This document shows, piece after piece, positions 13,701 to 24,900 of a DNA stretch of 64,000 nucleotides (positions within the stretch are counted from its first letter, which is position 1; each line of letters starts with the position of its first letter). The notes under the pieces were generated by a model that ran no database searches, was not told the origin of the DNA, and saw nothing but the letters and a program-made list of their open reading frames with translations. The stretch is from Rhizoctonia solani (Eukaryota > Basidiomycota > Agaricomycetes > Cantharellales > Ceratobasidiaceae): assembly GCF_016906535.1 (NCBI RefSeq), contig NC_057383.1:2030220-2094219 (forward strand), in the 5' to 3' direction. The position numbers and the translations under genes were made by a program.

Positions 13701-13792
13701 GGGATTACCTTCCAAGTGTACAAACTCATAAGATATGGACCTTTGAGGCTGGCCCAGGGGGGCATCGTACTTATCGTATATGCGCCCAATGA
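7704..13792 (+). CDS. large multi-exon protein L1, unknown function; in-frame TGA near the 3' end
   Basis: I do not recognise a known domain. A consistent gene model starts at ATG 7704 and splices through about 14 exons: 7704-7725, 7786-7863, 7947-8175, 8297-8431, 8542-8658, 8720-8996, 9070-9800, 9857 onward, then two long exons covering about 10290-11750 and 11887-12800, and a last one from about 12858. The first 300 residues are Ser/Pro/Gln-rich and look disordered; the rest is globular and hydrophobic-patterned, roughly 1,500 residues in all. At 13094-13096 a TGA interrupts an otherwise continuous frame (LTEAARS, stop, GFPFLRSKALD) that stays open for 232 more codons to the stop ending at 13792. 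This is either a nonsense change (CGA to TGA) or a missed small intron. The C-terminal part has a WDYLP...KIW pattern similar to WAWLP...HLW near the end of L2. It is divergent from the ParB-like gene. Confidence 0.65.
13094..13096 (+). other. in-frame TGA inside L1
   Basis: The codon context is AGT TGA GGA. The frame before and after is the same and both sides are clearly coding in composition. A CGA to TGA change at a CpG would explain it. Confidence 0.7.
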
Positions 13793-14032
13793 ATATGAAG
13801 TTATTCTTTAGTTTGATGAATGTAAATATCATTTTATCCTGTTTGCTTTCACACAACTGTATAATGCCATTATTGTCCCTTTATCACCAATACTCTAAGC
13901 AAGACCGCTTTGATATCTATATCATGGTCTCCCAAATGAATTTAAATTAGACTAAGTGTATATGGCTTGTCACACTCTCAACCAACATTTTTGAAGGAGC
14001 TTAAGTATTGAAACCTATACAAGTAAAAATAC

Positions 14033-15007
14033 CTTGAACAAGTCCGTATACCATGTGGGTTCAGTATTGGGATCCCAATCTTGGAACAGCTTGACTTGCG
14101 CATTCACAACTGTATTAAGTGGAGATGCCATGAAAGTTTGAATCACATTATCCACAAACAATAGCATAAGCATTCCAAGAGTATTCCTGGATCCAGTACC
14201 AGGAAAGAGAAAGCCATGATGGCCAAGGTGGCACTTTAGCGCAGCCTCCAGCCAACAAGTAAAAGGGTTGTGTCTACTGCAACATTTATACCCCTTAAAA
14301 GTCTATTGCAAATTCTTTCAAGCCAAACTTGAGCGCGCTCAGCAGTGGGTACGTTTCCGTAAGGAATTTAGAACTATTGGGGTGTTCTAAATTGGTCCAA
14401 GGATGGGAGGCTGTGCTGGCTTGGACCAGCACTGGGCCGTTCTAAAGTGGCTTTCCGTAAGCCATGGGCATGTTTCTTGATAGACTTATTATAGAATAAT
14501 CGTGTAAATAAAATATCATTTTCTTCTGCTTGAATTTTGTCTGTTTAGCTTAGTTTAGTTTAGCGTATGCAACATGTGTGGTGTGCAGCTATGTGTGATA
14601 TGGGGGAATGGTGCAGGACGCTGGGAATAGGGTCGCGCCATGCTTATCAACCCTTGGATATGTAAAGTGCTTTGACAGATTACTTTTATTGTACACAAGC
14701 ATCTTACACTAGTTATTGGAACATTGTTCCAATTCATTTGAGTCATGTTGCGTTGAATCTATCATACATATCTACAGTGCTGTTTAAATAATGTAATTAT
14801 GATACAAATATATGCAGTAATGCCGAAACACTGATGGCCTAATTTGGCCAACAATCAGGCAATCTTATCTTGTCAGACAATCGTGGTCTGTTCTAAACTC
14901 AATGGTACGTTCTAAAGTCCTTACGGAAACTTACCGAGTATTGGTTTATCATAGTCCTCTGGGTCCCAACCCAGCCTCTCTTTGGTTACATTGTTGAATT
15001 CAATATA
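14033..15007 (-). pseudogene. gene fragment of unknown family, split by a MITE
   Basis: Two coding-quality stretches on the minus strand flank a MITE. Upstream of it, after an acceptor at about 15008, the frame reads IEFNNVTKERLGWDPEDYDK; downstream it continues through SRHNPFTCWLEAALKC, FLFPGTGSRNTLGMLML and WDPNTEPTWYTDLFK, ending at a GTATTT donor at 14032. No start or stop codon frames the stretch and a frame change or very small intron is needed near 14300, so this is a fragment or a broken gene. No single open frame here is long, which is why it is easy to miss. Function unknown. Confidence 0.5.
14347..14936. mobile_element. MITE with 28-bp TIRs and AGT target duplication (family M)
   Basis: The left end GGGTACGTTTCCGTAAGG (continuing to GAATTTAGAAC) matches the reverse complement of the right end CGGTAAGTTTCCGTAAGG in 25 of 28 positions. 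AGT at 14344-14346 is repeated at 14937-14939. No transposase is encoded in its 590 bp. The same terminal sequence recurs in three elements between 39.8 and 44.7 kb. It lies within the minus-strand gene fragment at 14033-15007. Confidence 0.85.
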
Positions 15008-15011
15008 CTAT

Positions 15012-15570
15012 GTCCATCAAAGCTTTTGCCCAATACATCCATGATATATCTGTATAGATTGTACTAATATGTGTAAACCAAAGGAGCAGTCCAACGCATA
15101 CAAGAGATTTAAGAGAGTTGAACGTTTATTATCTGGACTAGGACCCTGTGGTTGGCGCTCAGTGTTTTCCCAGTGAAATTGCCCTTCTCCCGTGCCAATT
15201 CCTGTCCTTTCATTGTTTTAATACCGCGCTGCTAAGTGCACTGTCTGGAAGAGCATAATCAAAGTATTATTATTAACTATCTACATGAGCCGGAATGACA
15301 ATCTAACAAGTGAGCAATGGGCCAGGCAAGGTGTGTTGAATGTGTTGAAATTGCTCAGGCCTCCTGGGAAGAATTTTTGTGACGGACCCTTACCATTTCA
15401 AACTCTAAAAACCACAATTCCACGGAACGCAACAACCAAAGGCTTGGTCCCAGGTAATGCATCACAATGGAAGGGAGTATCTGAGGTCCTGATCGTTAAC
15501 TCAGCCATACGTTATAAGAGGTAAACACATCGTAACCTTGCAGAGCCGTACACCATCAGTCTTACAAAGA
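15012..15570 (+). other. region upstream of Z1; possible extra exon 15285-15524
   Basis: A 79-codon open frame from ATG 15285 has coding-like composition and ends at a GTAAAC donor (AAG AG|GTAAAC), but the gap to the next acceptor is only about 25 nt and the phases fit poorly. It may be a first exon of Z1 or a leftover of another gene. The rest holds nothing I recognise. Confidence 0.35.
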
Positions 15571-17061
15571 ATGTCAACTCCCAGCCATTGCGTCTCAGCT
15601 GTTATTGCAGCAAATGGTAAGACCTAACTACCCAAGTATTCAGAATGCTTATTAACTTTCACAGAAACAAACTGCACTTTTTGCAACAGTACTGTTATGC
15701 ATTGGATATGCTGCAATTGCGAGCTTAGGTACTGTTGCAAATGCGCTAGTACAGACGTTCCAGGCTTGGTTGTCTGTACATGCTGCCCAATCTGTGCCAA
15801 TATAGGCCGTGGACCCAGATGTCCAGTAAGTAGCTTGTACAGTTGGCATTATCATTTCTAAAGGCAACATCTTCATTTGAACAGGATATTGTCTTGAGCA
15901 AAAGTTTCCGGTGTCCAGCAGCAGTTCTCTTGATATCTTTACCTGATTATCCAGAGCCTGCTCACAATCTAATGAACACTGTGATTGGGGCTCTTAAGTG
16001 TGGGGATACTCCGGTACAAAAGATGATTACTTGCAGTTGTTATGCATTATACTTAATCAACCGTTTACAGGTTTACTTTTGGCAAATGACAATAATGGAG
16101 GCCATGGACAACAACGCAGACTACTTTATCTGGTTGACGTAAGTTTTGTTCATAATGACATTGTATTCCTATGCATGAAAACTGTTTATTTTGCAGTACC
16201 CTACCAGCACATGCAACCCTATACGTGTTTCTGCTTACTGAAACCGTTTTGGATGGGGGATGGGTAACATGCAATCAAGAGACTGCGTTATGGCTCTCAG
16301 AGATTGAGGTGAGAAACATGATCTGGCAGATAGTAATCATTTGAAGCATTGGTTAACTTTGAATAATCAGCTGCTTGATTGCTTATTCAACCGGAGTGCA
16401 CATTGGCTTGAACAGTATCAATCATTCAGGAATAACTATCTATTTGTTCTTTCATGTGGGGGGAACCTCAGCGGCAGCCAACCAAATTCAAACGTGGTAA
16501 AGGCAATAAGCAACTGGATGTTGGAGTAGGTTCAAGCGCGTATGATGTTCTTTTTTAAACTAATTGCCTTGTATTCTCTGCAGAACTCAAGCATTCACCC
16601 ATTTGATTGCTGAGCTGAATCCAAGGCTGATTATCAGCGAGGTACTTGGGTTCTACGCGCTTTTGTTAACAGAGCTTAGCGTTTATAACACCCCGTTTGA
16701 CGAGGCAATGATCCAAGCGTACTGTAGAGATGAATGCATGGTTGCGCACACCAACCTTCTCTGGCTGACAGGGGGTCACAAGCCCATGATCTTAAAAGAT
16801 GCAAGTGGTCCAAGGATTAAAGGTCTTTGGCCACCTCTTCTCTGTATACCAGGTTGTTTGGCTGGATCATTGGCTAGAGTAAAGATGGCCAGGGGTGGCA
16901 ATGATATGGTATGGAAGACTCAGTGTTGCAAGGCAACGTACCGTATCAATTTTCCTCAGGACGTACAACTCCCAACGGAGCACACAGTAGGAGGACAAAC
17001 GTATGTCATGGTTGAGTGGCCGGGGACTCTTGAGTATAGTCTTACTTGCACATCAGATTAG
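15571..17061 (+). CDS. Z1: Cys-rich zinc-binding-like protein, unknown function
   Basis: Starting at ATG 15571 the exons are about 15571-15615, 15664-15829, 15864-16135, 16198-16307, 16371-16525 and 16583-17061, joined in frame by GT-AG introns, giving roughly 400 residues. The second exon encodes a dense Cys block (NCTFC, ICCNCELRYCCKC, VCTCCPIC, RCP) that probably binds zinc. The rest is a globular region with hydrophobic strands (LYVFLLTETVLDGG, YLFVLSCGGN) and a C-terminal block with CCKATYRINFP and GGQTYVMVEWPG. I chose 15571 because it aligns with the start of Z2 (both begin MS and reach the Cys block after a short leader). No broken codon is seen. Intracellular role unknown; no signal peptide is visible. 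Confidence 0.6.
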
Positions 17062-17502
17062 TTTCATTTTGTGTATATAATAGTCAATTATCTAATTCAT
17101 AGCCATTGCTTGTCAATAATCGTTGGCGGGTTCAGGGCGCGCCTTGTTAAGAAGGGAAATATATGTATATACACCCAGAACATACTCCAACAGATATCAA
17201 GACATTGTCAATATTTGAGGGCACAATTGCTAAGAACGGCTTTTTTGATTTCCTCATAACAGAAAATGACCGGGTAGGAACGCTTGAAATGGCACAGCAT
17301 AACATTGCAAGGAGATTCACACGTGATTCACACGTGATTCACACATTTTACATCTGATTCACATGCAATAGAGCTGAACCAATTTGCAAATGACCCCAGT
17401 TACTCTGCATGGCATTGATCAGTCCCCCAGATACCATTCTTTAGGTTAAAAGGAGGGTTGAATCGCTACTCCGTAGCCTTTGTTTTCATTTACTTTCTCA
17501 CA
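17062..17502. other. intergenic between Z1 and W-a
   Basis: AT-rich. A short direct repeat of ACACGTGATTC occurs near 17318-17345. No gene recognised. Confidence 0.6.
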
Positions 17503-18774
17503 ATGCGTACTCAAACAATTCTCCCACCACCCCCGCCACCCCCTCCATCCACCTTTGATCAGCTTAATACAGATTTGCGTCGTAAGCTGGAGGTAATTGA
17601 AACACTTGAGCCCAAGGTTCCATTGCTTTTGCAGGCAATGTCAAACCGCTCTATCACCCTGGAGCAGGACCTTGACTGGGCCTGTGAAAGGCTATCCAAA
17701 AAAAATCAGCAGGATTTGAAAAAGCATAAACTTAAGGGTGAGTATTTAATGACATTACTCATTCACCTGTCTCACTTTGGCACTCTTTTCTTAATCCTAT
17801 CATGTTAAATAAGCTGTTTTCTACCGGGTCATGAATCATTTTACTCTTTTATTGGATAGTCCCAACAACCAAAACGAAAATACTTACAGTATGGTGGTTC
17901 CCGAGCTGCAACCAAAGGCAGAAGATGGCACAGATAATGTATACTTTCTGATTGGGCTTGCATTGCCTGTGCTGGATGGGGCAAGGCGCTCTGCCCGTGC
18001 AATAGCCGGGTACACTCCACTATATGCGGCTCGCAGCCATCCAGACTTGTGGCAAATGTCTACGAAGCTAGTTGGGGCGTGGGTTGGAACCCCATACATG
18101 GGGCAAATAGAATTTTATGGGTGTCGGTAAGTAATAGTGGTTATAATTTTAATTAACAAGGAACTAATACAACATAGAATTCCTTGCATCATGTTCTTGT
18201 CTGTGGACCAACCAAACGTCCACTATGCAGTACAAACCCCCGACCGCTATTATAAGCCTTACTGGGAGGTCACCTTGGCCAGTTGGAGGGTGGATGCGGA
18301 ACTTGAAGATGATGTGGTGCCCCCCAAGGTATGGAAGGATGTGGATTTAGCTCAGCCAAGGCCTTGGTGGATGCCCAGATGGGCAATGCGAGTTCTTTGC
18401 CTGGAGCAGGGTCTTCCCCCGACCATCCCAAGGACCCTGCCCGGCTGGCCATGCTTGGAGGTTGTCGAACGGCTCGGAAGAAGGCGGATAGGCGAGCCCC
18501 GCGGACGCAGCAAGAATGGGAGATGATCCCAGCTTCGGAATCAAATTATGGTGATGATGAGGCTGGTGAATCCGATGCCGGCTCTATCAACGACGATGTT
18601 GAGCGGGGCCTTCCCACTTCCAGTTTTTGGGATCCTGTGACCAAGAAGAGCAAGACGCCTCGGGGGAACGAGCCGCACCCATATCCCAACCAGATCGCCC
18701 TAGAACTCCAAAGGAATTGGGAGTACGATGCTCGCACTAGTGGGCAAGGCAACGCACCGGGCGAAGCTCCCAGT

Positions 18775-18845
<71 letters not shown>

Positions 18846-19431
18846 AGACCCTGGACACGGGAGTGAGCCCAAACTTAGCCCTGAACGTGGGCGTGGTCGC
18901 AGGAGTGGTCGTGGGAGTGGGCGTGCGCATGGGCGTGGGGGTGGGAGTAGGCGTGGGCAGGGGCGGGGGAGCCAGCGTAAGGGTGGGGTCGAGGCCCGGC
19001 AGGGGGTGCAGGGTAGGACACAAGGCCCGGCCGGAAATGAGGTGGGTCATGAGGATCAGGACGAGGCTGGGGGCACAGGTGGACCCACGCCGACCGCCAT
19101 AGATGAGCCGCAGACATTGGCTGGGGCAGCTGAGCAGAATCCTTCCGATACTATGGAGGTGGATCCCCCATTGGCTACGCTCGTTGCAGGTGCCGAAGAG
19201 ACTGCTGTGGGCGCATCCAGTCACGAGCTCCCTACTGCCTCAGCTCCGGCGGACAAACCTGCTTTGAGGCAGGTGACGGGCAAGGGTCCCCCGAGGACGT
19301 TTGCGCCCCCTCTCCCGGCCGGTCCTTCTGCTCGCGGGCGATATACAAGGGCCGGTCTCACTGTTCCCCGTAAGCTGACTGAGGCTCGTATTCGAGACTT
19401 GGCACGCGGATATACCGTCGAGCCCCAGTAG
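17503..19431 (+). CDS. W-a: Trp-rich family protein with poly-Ser and Gly-Arg tail; apparent frameshift
   Basis: Exons are 17503-17737, 17814-18126 and 18178 onward. Exon 1 has a Pro run and a heptad-like segment (LRRKLEVIETLE). Exons 2-3 contain GYTPLYAARSHPDLW and DLAQPRPWWMPRW, both shared with W-b. From about 18400 the reading must move to another frame to reach ESDAGSINDDVERGLPTSSFW, which aligns with SDAGSLVDHVNEHQVPTSSSW of W-b, so both frames belong to one gene. The shift lies between about 18400 and 18540, near a CCCCC run at 18416, and is either an indel or an atypical intron. The tail has a 24-residue Ser run (18772-18843), an Arg-Gly block and a Pro/Ala-rich end. Function unknown; a nuclear or RNA-binding role for the RG block would be a guess. 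Confidence 0.55.
18772..18843 (+). repeat. AGC/AGT trinucleotide microsatellite encoding poly-Ser
   Basis: About 24 consecutive AGC or AGT codons; the AGT interruptions cluster in the middle. It lies in the frame of the W-a tail. Confidence 0.9.
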
Positions 19432-20340
19432 CCTGTTTTTTTTAAAAAATATTACATCGTATTGTATTGGCAAAATGCCAAAATTCATTTGCTCTATCCC
19501 TTTTTCCTGACATTTGACTTTCATCGGTCGTCAGTTATACTCTTTTTCTGTTGTTTTATCTTAGGGAATTAGCAAAAAAAAAAAATACATATCTTTACCA
19601 GTTTTACTGCGCCGAGTCAAGGGTTTTGAGTTTGGAAGGTGCAGTGGCCCAAGGAGTAAATGTGTGTTTTTGTACCAGTTAGAGGCAACTTTGAAATTCT
19701 TTTAAACATGATGAGTAAGTTAAATATATGGTTTATTCTTATAGCTTGGTATCGTAAAAGTATTGTTTTTACAGGAACTCTTGCGTAATTTTTCTTGCCA
19801 ATAATTATCAATAATCACGTTTTTATCACTTGTCGGAACTTTTGTCATGTTCTTGCAACATATTGGAAAGTATGAACATAATTCAACACATGCTAAGTTA
19901 CTAGCATGTAGCAGACTTTTAGATTGGCGTGACCTTTACTTCAAAGCTGGTGTTAGCCTCTGATGGGTGTGGAGGTGCATTGTCACAGAATCAATGTTGA
20001 AATCCAAAATGAGAATGACTTAGCAATGTTGAAAAAGAGCGCATGGGCCATGTGAGTCAATAACTAAATAATAGCCTGTTTTTATTAATGAGTATATGTA
20101 GATATACTGGATTCGGCCGTTGACGCTCTCCCTGGCCCAGAGTATCCCAATGCACACAAGGCAAATGCAGTTAGTATCAGTAATGGATAATATTTATTCA
20201 ACAACAACTTCCTGTATTTGCCGCTTAAAAGTATTATTATTCTGGCATTAAAAATCCAGTAGAATTGTTGTGCGCCTTCATTGCAAAAGTGCCTTTAAAT
20301 TCATAAGATACGTTAATATGTATTATTTTTTTGAAAGATT
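19432..20340. other. intergenic between W-a and Z2
   Basis: AT-rich with poly-A and poly-T runs near 19440 and 19575. The 3' ends of the two convergent genes face this stretch. No gene recognised. Confidence 0.6.
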
Positions 20341-21416
20341 CTAATTAACGGTAACTACATAAAAATAAGTGCCAAAGTACTTTGACACCTCGAGGCCGGA
20401 GTCTGGCTTTACAAGGTCTTGTTCAGCATGACACCAAGAGCATGCTAATATGATCCGTCTCAAAGGTCGCCGTTGATTCATTTGTACAAATTTCCAACAC
20501 TTAGGCGAGCTTTGGGCACTATCTGCAGCACTTGACACGCAATTGCAGAGCGCCAGAGGAGCATCAGTATTCCAACCACGAACTGGAAAGTCAAGGTGAA
20601 TAAAAGTTTGTGCTTTCCCACCTCTTTCCACAACATAGGGAACAAATTGAAAGGCCCTTTGATCCCAAGCCCAACTTTCAGCAATGCATTGATAAGCATT
20701 TTGTGAGCGGCCCCAGGAATCTTTGACCATGGAAATGGCTGCATTAAAAGCGGTATGAATCTCATTTGCTGCTCCGGCCGTCAAATAAAATGTTACCAGC
20801 CTGAAAGCGGTGGCGCTTGGGATGTCTTATTGGTAAGGGATTGAGAATTCTGTAGTAGTTTAATCTTACCGACTTGTGTTCATAATCCTATGCATCTTTT
20901 CCAAGAATGATTTTGGGTAAGCCACTTTCATGGCAGCAAAAATGATCAAGCCCGCCTCCGACTCATCATCGCTCAAGAAGGGAAAAAGGTTTTTGGTGTC
21001 TTCCAGTAGCTTTAATAATACCAATTAGTATATAGCTGTAGTATTACAAAAGGCATCACCTTGATGAGCCCATCCTGGTTCCCTGTCCCAGAGGTCAATC
21101 CAAATTGAGACGCAAAATAAACAACCATAACACGGCAATGACGACCATGGTTAGATCTGGTATAAAATCATTAAATAACAATCACAATTATAACTCTGTT
21201 ACTGATACCTTGAGTTTTCCAGGGACTCCACTTTCCGGGTTCTAACTGAACACGAAGAAAAGTCAGGGCGCTTGTAAAATACAAGGTGTAACTGTAATAA
21301 ATATGAGCCAATAGAAATGCGCTTGCTTAGCAGAGACTTACCGACCAGCCGTTTCCTTGCCACCTCCCACGAAATAGTTGTCCAAAAGCTTCAGCCCGTG
21401 TCTTCATCTGAGTTTC

Positions 21417-21976
21417 TGTCGTACACCACTGTAAGGTGGGTACTTGCTAGTGGTGGGCGCTTAAGGCCGTAACTACTACAGACACTGCTTAAGTAATCTA
21501 CTTTAAGGCTATACTACTTAGCGCTTAAGGCGCTCTATTTCTAACTACTGTCGACGAGGGGGCCTTAGGCCTGGGAGGTGTGGTGAGTGAATATAAGGGG
21601 TAACTTCTGAGATGACTAAGGCCGGCTACTTAGCTGGCTTCTGATATCCCCCTCTAATGAGTAAGAGACGAGGTAAAATTGACTTGGGGACTCCAAGCGA
21701 TTTTCCTGCTGTATATATAGGCAAGAGCACACTATCTACATGGTCTGTGCTCGTGAGAAAAGAAGAGTCCATGTGAGAAGAGAAGCGTGCTGCGGACTGC
21801 GCAGAAGCGTGGATTTCTCCCAAGCGCCCTTGGCACGGCATCTCGGCGCGGCATCTCGGCATAATAAGCACCGAGGTCACGTGATTGAAAAACATAAGAT
21901 ACAAGGTTCGGAAAAAATACTAAAAATAAGAGAAAAATCATACGAGTTCAATGGTATATGTCAGGGGATTGTAACA
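21417..21976 (-). repeat. 3' LTR of the chromovirus
   Basis: 560 bp bounded by TG and CA on the plus strand (TGTCGTACACC to GGGGATTGTAACA). It contains a TATA-like GTATATATAG near 21709. It differs from the other LTR at six positions, each a CpG in one copy and TpG or CpA in the other. Confidence 0.96.
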
Positions 21977-21990
21977 TTGCCCCCCCCTTA
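21977..21990 (-). other. polypurine tract of the chromovirus, touching the pol stop codon
   Basis: On the minus strand the TAA stop of pol (21988-21990) runs directly into eight G and CAA before the LTR. The position and G-run fit a plus-strand priming site. Confidence 0.75.
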
Positions 21991-24900
21991 AAGGCTCTTG
22001 GCGGCGTCACGAGCCTTTCTGAGTCTAGCTTGGTTGAAGCGCTTGATCTCTTCCTGGCTGTGTTCCAGCAGTTCTTCAGGTTCCCATGAATTGTCCTCTG
22101 GTCCGTACCCTTTCCATTTGATCAGGTAGAACCATTTTCCGCGTTGCCTTTTAGAGTCAATGATTTGTTCCACCTTGTACTCCTCTTCTCCCTCTATTGT
22201 TTCAGGGGGTGGTTGTTTGGGAAACGGTTGACCTGGGGATTTGTGGGTTTTGGATAGTAATCCCACGTAGAATACGTCGTGGATTTTCAAAGATTCTGGT
22301 AGTTTCAGGCGGTAGGCGTGGCTAGAAACCTTCTCCGTTACTTCAAAAGGACCTAGGCGTTTTGGATCTAGTTTGTTGGAGTTGGTTCTGAGCTCTATGT
22401 TTTTTCCGTCCAACCAGACTTTTTTGCCAATTGAGTATTCGGGAGTTGTTCCTTTCTCTCTAGCCATCCTTTCCTTGCTCATCCTTAAGGCCGCTTCGGC
22501 TTCCTTCCATTCCCTGGCCAGGGTGTCTGCTACTTGGTCTGCCTCTGGTACATTAGCTGGCACGTTGGATGGGTTCATTACTGGACTTCTCCCATAAACC
22601 AATTCAAAGGGGGACTTTCCTGTTGCGGCATGCTTAGCGTTGTTGTATGCGTATTCCGCTAGAGGCAGCCACGTGGCCCAATCTGAGTGGTCCGCAGAGA
22701 CGTAGGATCGGAGGTAGAATTCTATGAACTGGTTTACTCTTTCTGTTTGTCCGTCCGATTCTGGGTGGTAAGCCAATGAGAAGGATGGGTTGATCCCTAA
22801 TCGTTGGTAAAGGGCCCTCAAGAATTTGCCTGTGAATGTGCTACCTCGGTCTGATATGGTCTTGACTGGTAGCCCGTGGAGTTTCCAAACGTGAGCAACG
22901 AATAGATCTGCTAATCCCTTGGCGGTAACTTTCTTGGAGGTGGGGATGAAGTGCCCAAACTTGGAGAATGAATCGATTACCACTAAGATAGCGTCGTGGC
23001 CCTGTGACTTGGGAAACCCGGTGATGAAATCGTAAGAGATGGTGTGGAATGGGAACGGGGGTACTTCCAAAGGTTTCAGCGCAATGACCGGTGCGTGAGC
23101 TCGCCGGTTGGCTTGGCATACGGGGCAGCATTCTACCCACTCCTTGGCAGAGGACTTCATTCCTGGCCACCAGTAATTGCGACTTAGCAGTTCAAGGGTA
23201 CGTTGTTGTCCGGGGTGTCCTGCCAGCGGTGAGTCGTGGAATTCCCTGAGTAGCCGGTCTTTTGTGGTTTCTGAGTCTGGAACCACCAACTTTCCGCGGT
23301 ACCACAATAGGTCTTCTTCCCAGTCATATTCCCTGTAGGCCTTCCGAATTGACGGAGGTGCATTGTCCGCGTCTTCTGTGAGGAACTTGATGATGGGTTC
23401 AAGTGACGGGTCATCTCTGAGTTTGGTGCGAATCTCTGTGACAATATCAAGTTCCTCTTCCGACGTGTTGGCAAATACTTCCGCTGGTAACATGACTTCT
23501 GGGTTTGGGGGCGTGTCTACGTAGTCCGCTCTTCTGGATAGGGCGTCAGGTTTCCCCAATTGCTTTCCTGGGCGATAATGGATCTCAAAATTGAAATCGC
23601 TCAGGAATATGCGCCATCTGGCGTGCCTCCGGTTGAAGGTCCTAGCTTGCATCCAGTATTCCAGGTTCCTGTGATCCGTGAAGACCTGGATTGGCTTGTC
23701 TGTGGCTTCTAGGAATATGCGCCATTCTTCCAGTGCCTTGATTATTGCCAGGAGTTCCTTATTGTGGGTGTTGTAATTGGCTTCCGCTCCTGAGAATGAC
23801 TTGGACATGTAGGCAATGGGGTGTAACCGGTTGTCTGATCCTTGCTGGCTGAGTATTGCTCCCATAGCTACCCCTGATGCGTCTGTTTCGAGGTAATAGG
23901 GGAGTTCTGGGTTGGAATGGATGAGAACCGGTGACTTGGTAACGAGAACCTTCAACTCCTGGAATGCTGCTTCCTCTAGGTTGCCCCAGGACCAGGGGGT
24001 TTCCTTTCTGGTAAGGTTGTGCAGAGGGCGCGCCACTGAGCTGAAATTGGGAATGAACCGTCGGAGGTAGTTAACAAAGCCTAAGAAGGCCTGGACTTGT
24101 TTAACCGTTCTGGGCTGGGGCCATGACGTGACCGCCTCAACCTTCTTCTGATCCATGGAAAAACCTGCCGGGGAGATGACGATACCCAAGTAATCTACCG
24201 TGGTGACGTGGAAGTGGCACTTGGAGAGTTTACAGAATAGCTGATTCTTCATTAGTTGTGATAGGACTTCCCTGACATGGGCTGGGTGGTCCTTGGGGTC
24301 TTCTGAGAAGATCAGGATATTGTCCAAATAAATAACCACAGAGACGTCAATGAGGTCCCTGAACAGATCGTTCATGAAATGTTGGAATGCGGCCGGGGCG
24401 TTGGTAAGCCCAAAGGGCATTACTAGGTATTCGAATAGCCCGTACTTAGTTCTGAAGGCCGTTTTCCACTCATCTCCTTCCTTGATCCGGACGTTATTGT
24501 ATCCCCATTGTAGATCTAGTTTCGTAAAGATCTTGGCGTGTCTGAGCTTCGCCATTAGGTCGTCCTGTCTTGGGAGTGGGTATACGTTCTTGTGAGTGAC
24601 GTCATTGAGTTTTTGGTAGTCCACAACCAATCTAAGGGATCCGTCTGCCTTTTTTACAAACATGACTGGGGCGCCAGTGGAAGAAGTACTGGGACAGATC
24701 TTGCCCGTTGCTATTTCTTCGTCAATATGTTGTTTGAGGGCCTTGGACTCCGCGTCAGTCATGCCATAAAGGGGACCAGGGGATAGTTTGGCATCCGGGA
24801 CAAGGTCTATAGATATGTCATACTCCCTGTGTGGAGGGAGGACCTTAAATTCCTCTTCGCCGAAGACTTTGGCAAACTCATGGTACTGTTCCGGAAGATC

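Noticed and set aside
18546..19224. Minus-strand poly-Leu and Thr/Pro frames and plus-strand poly-Ala frame
   Set aside because: Shadows of the poly-Ser and Gly-Arg region of W-a.
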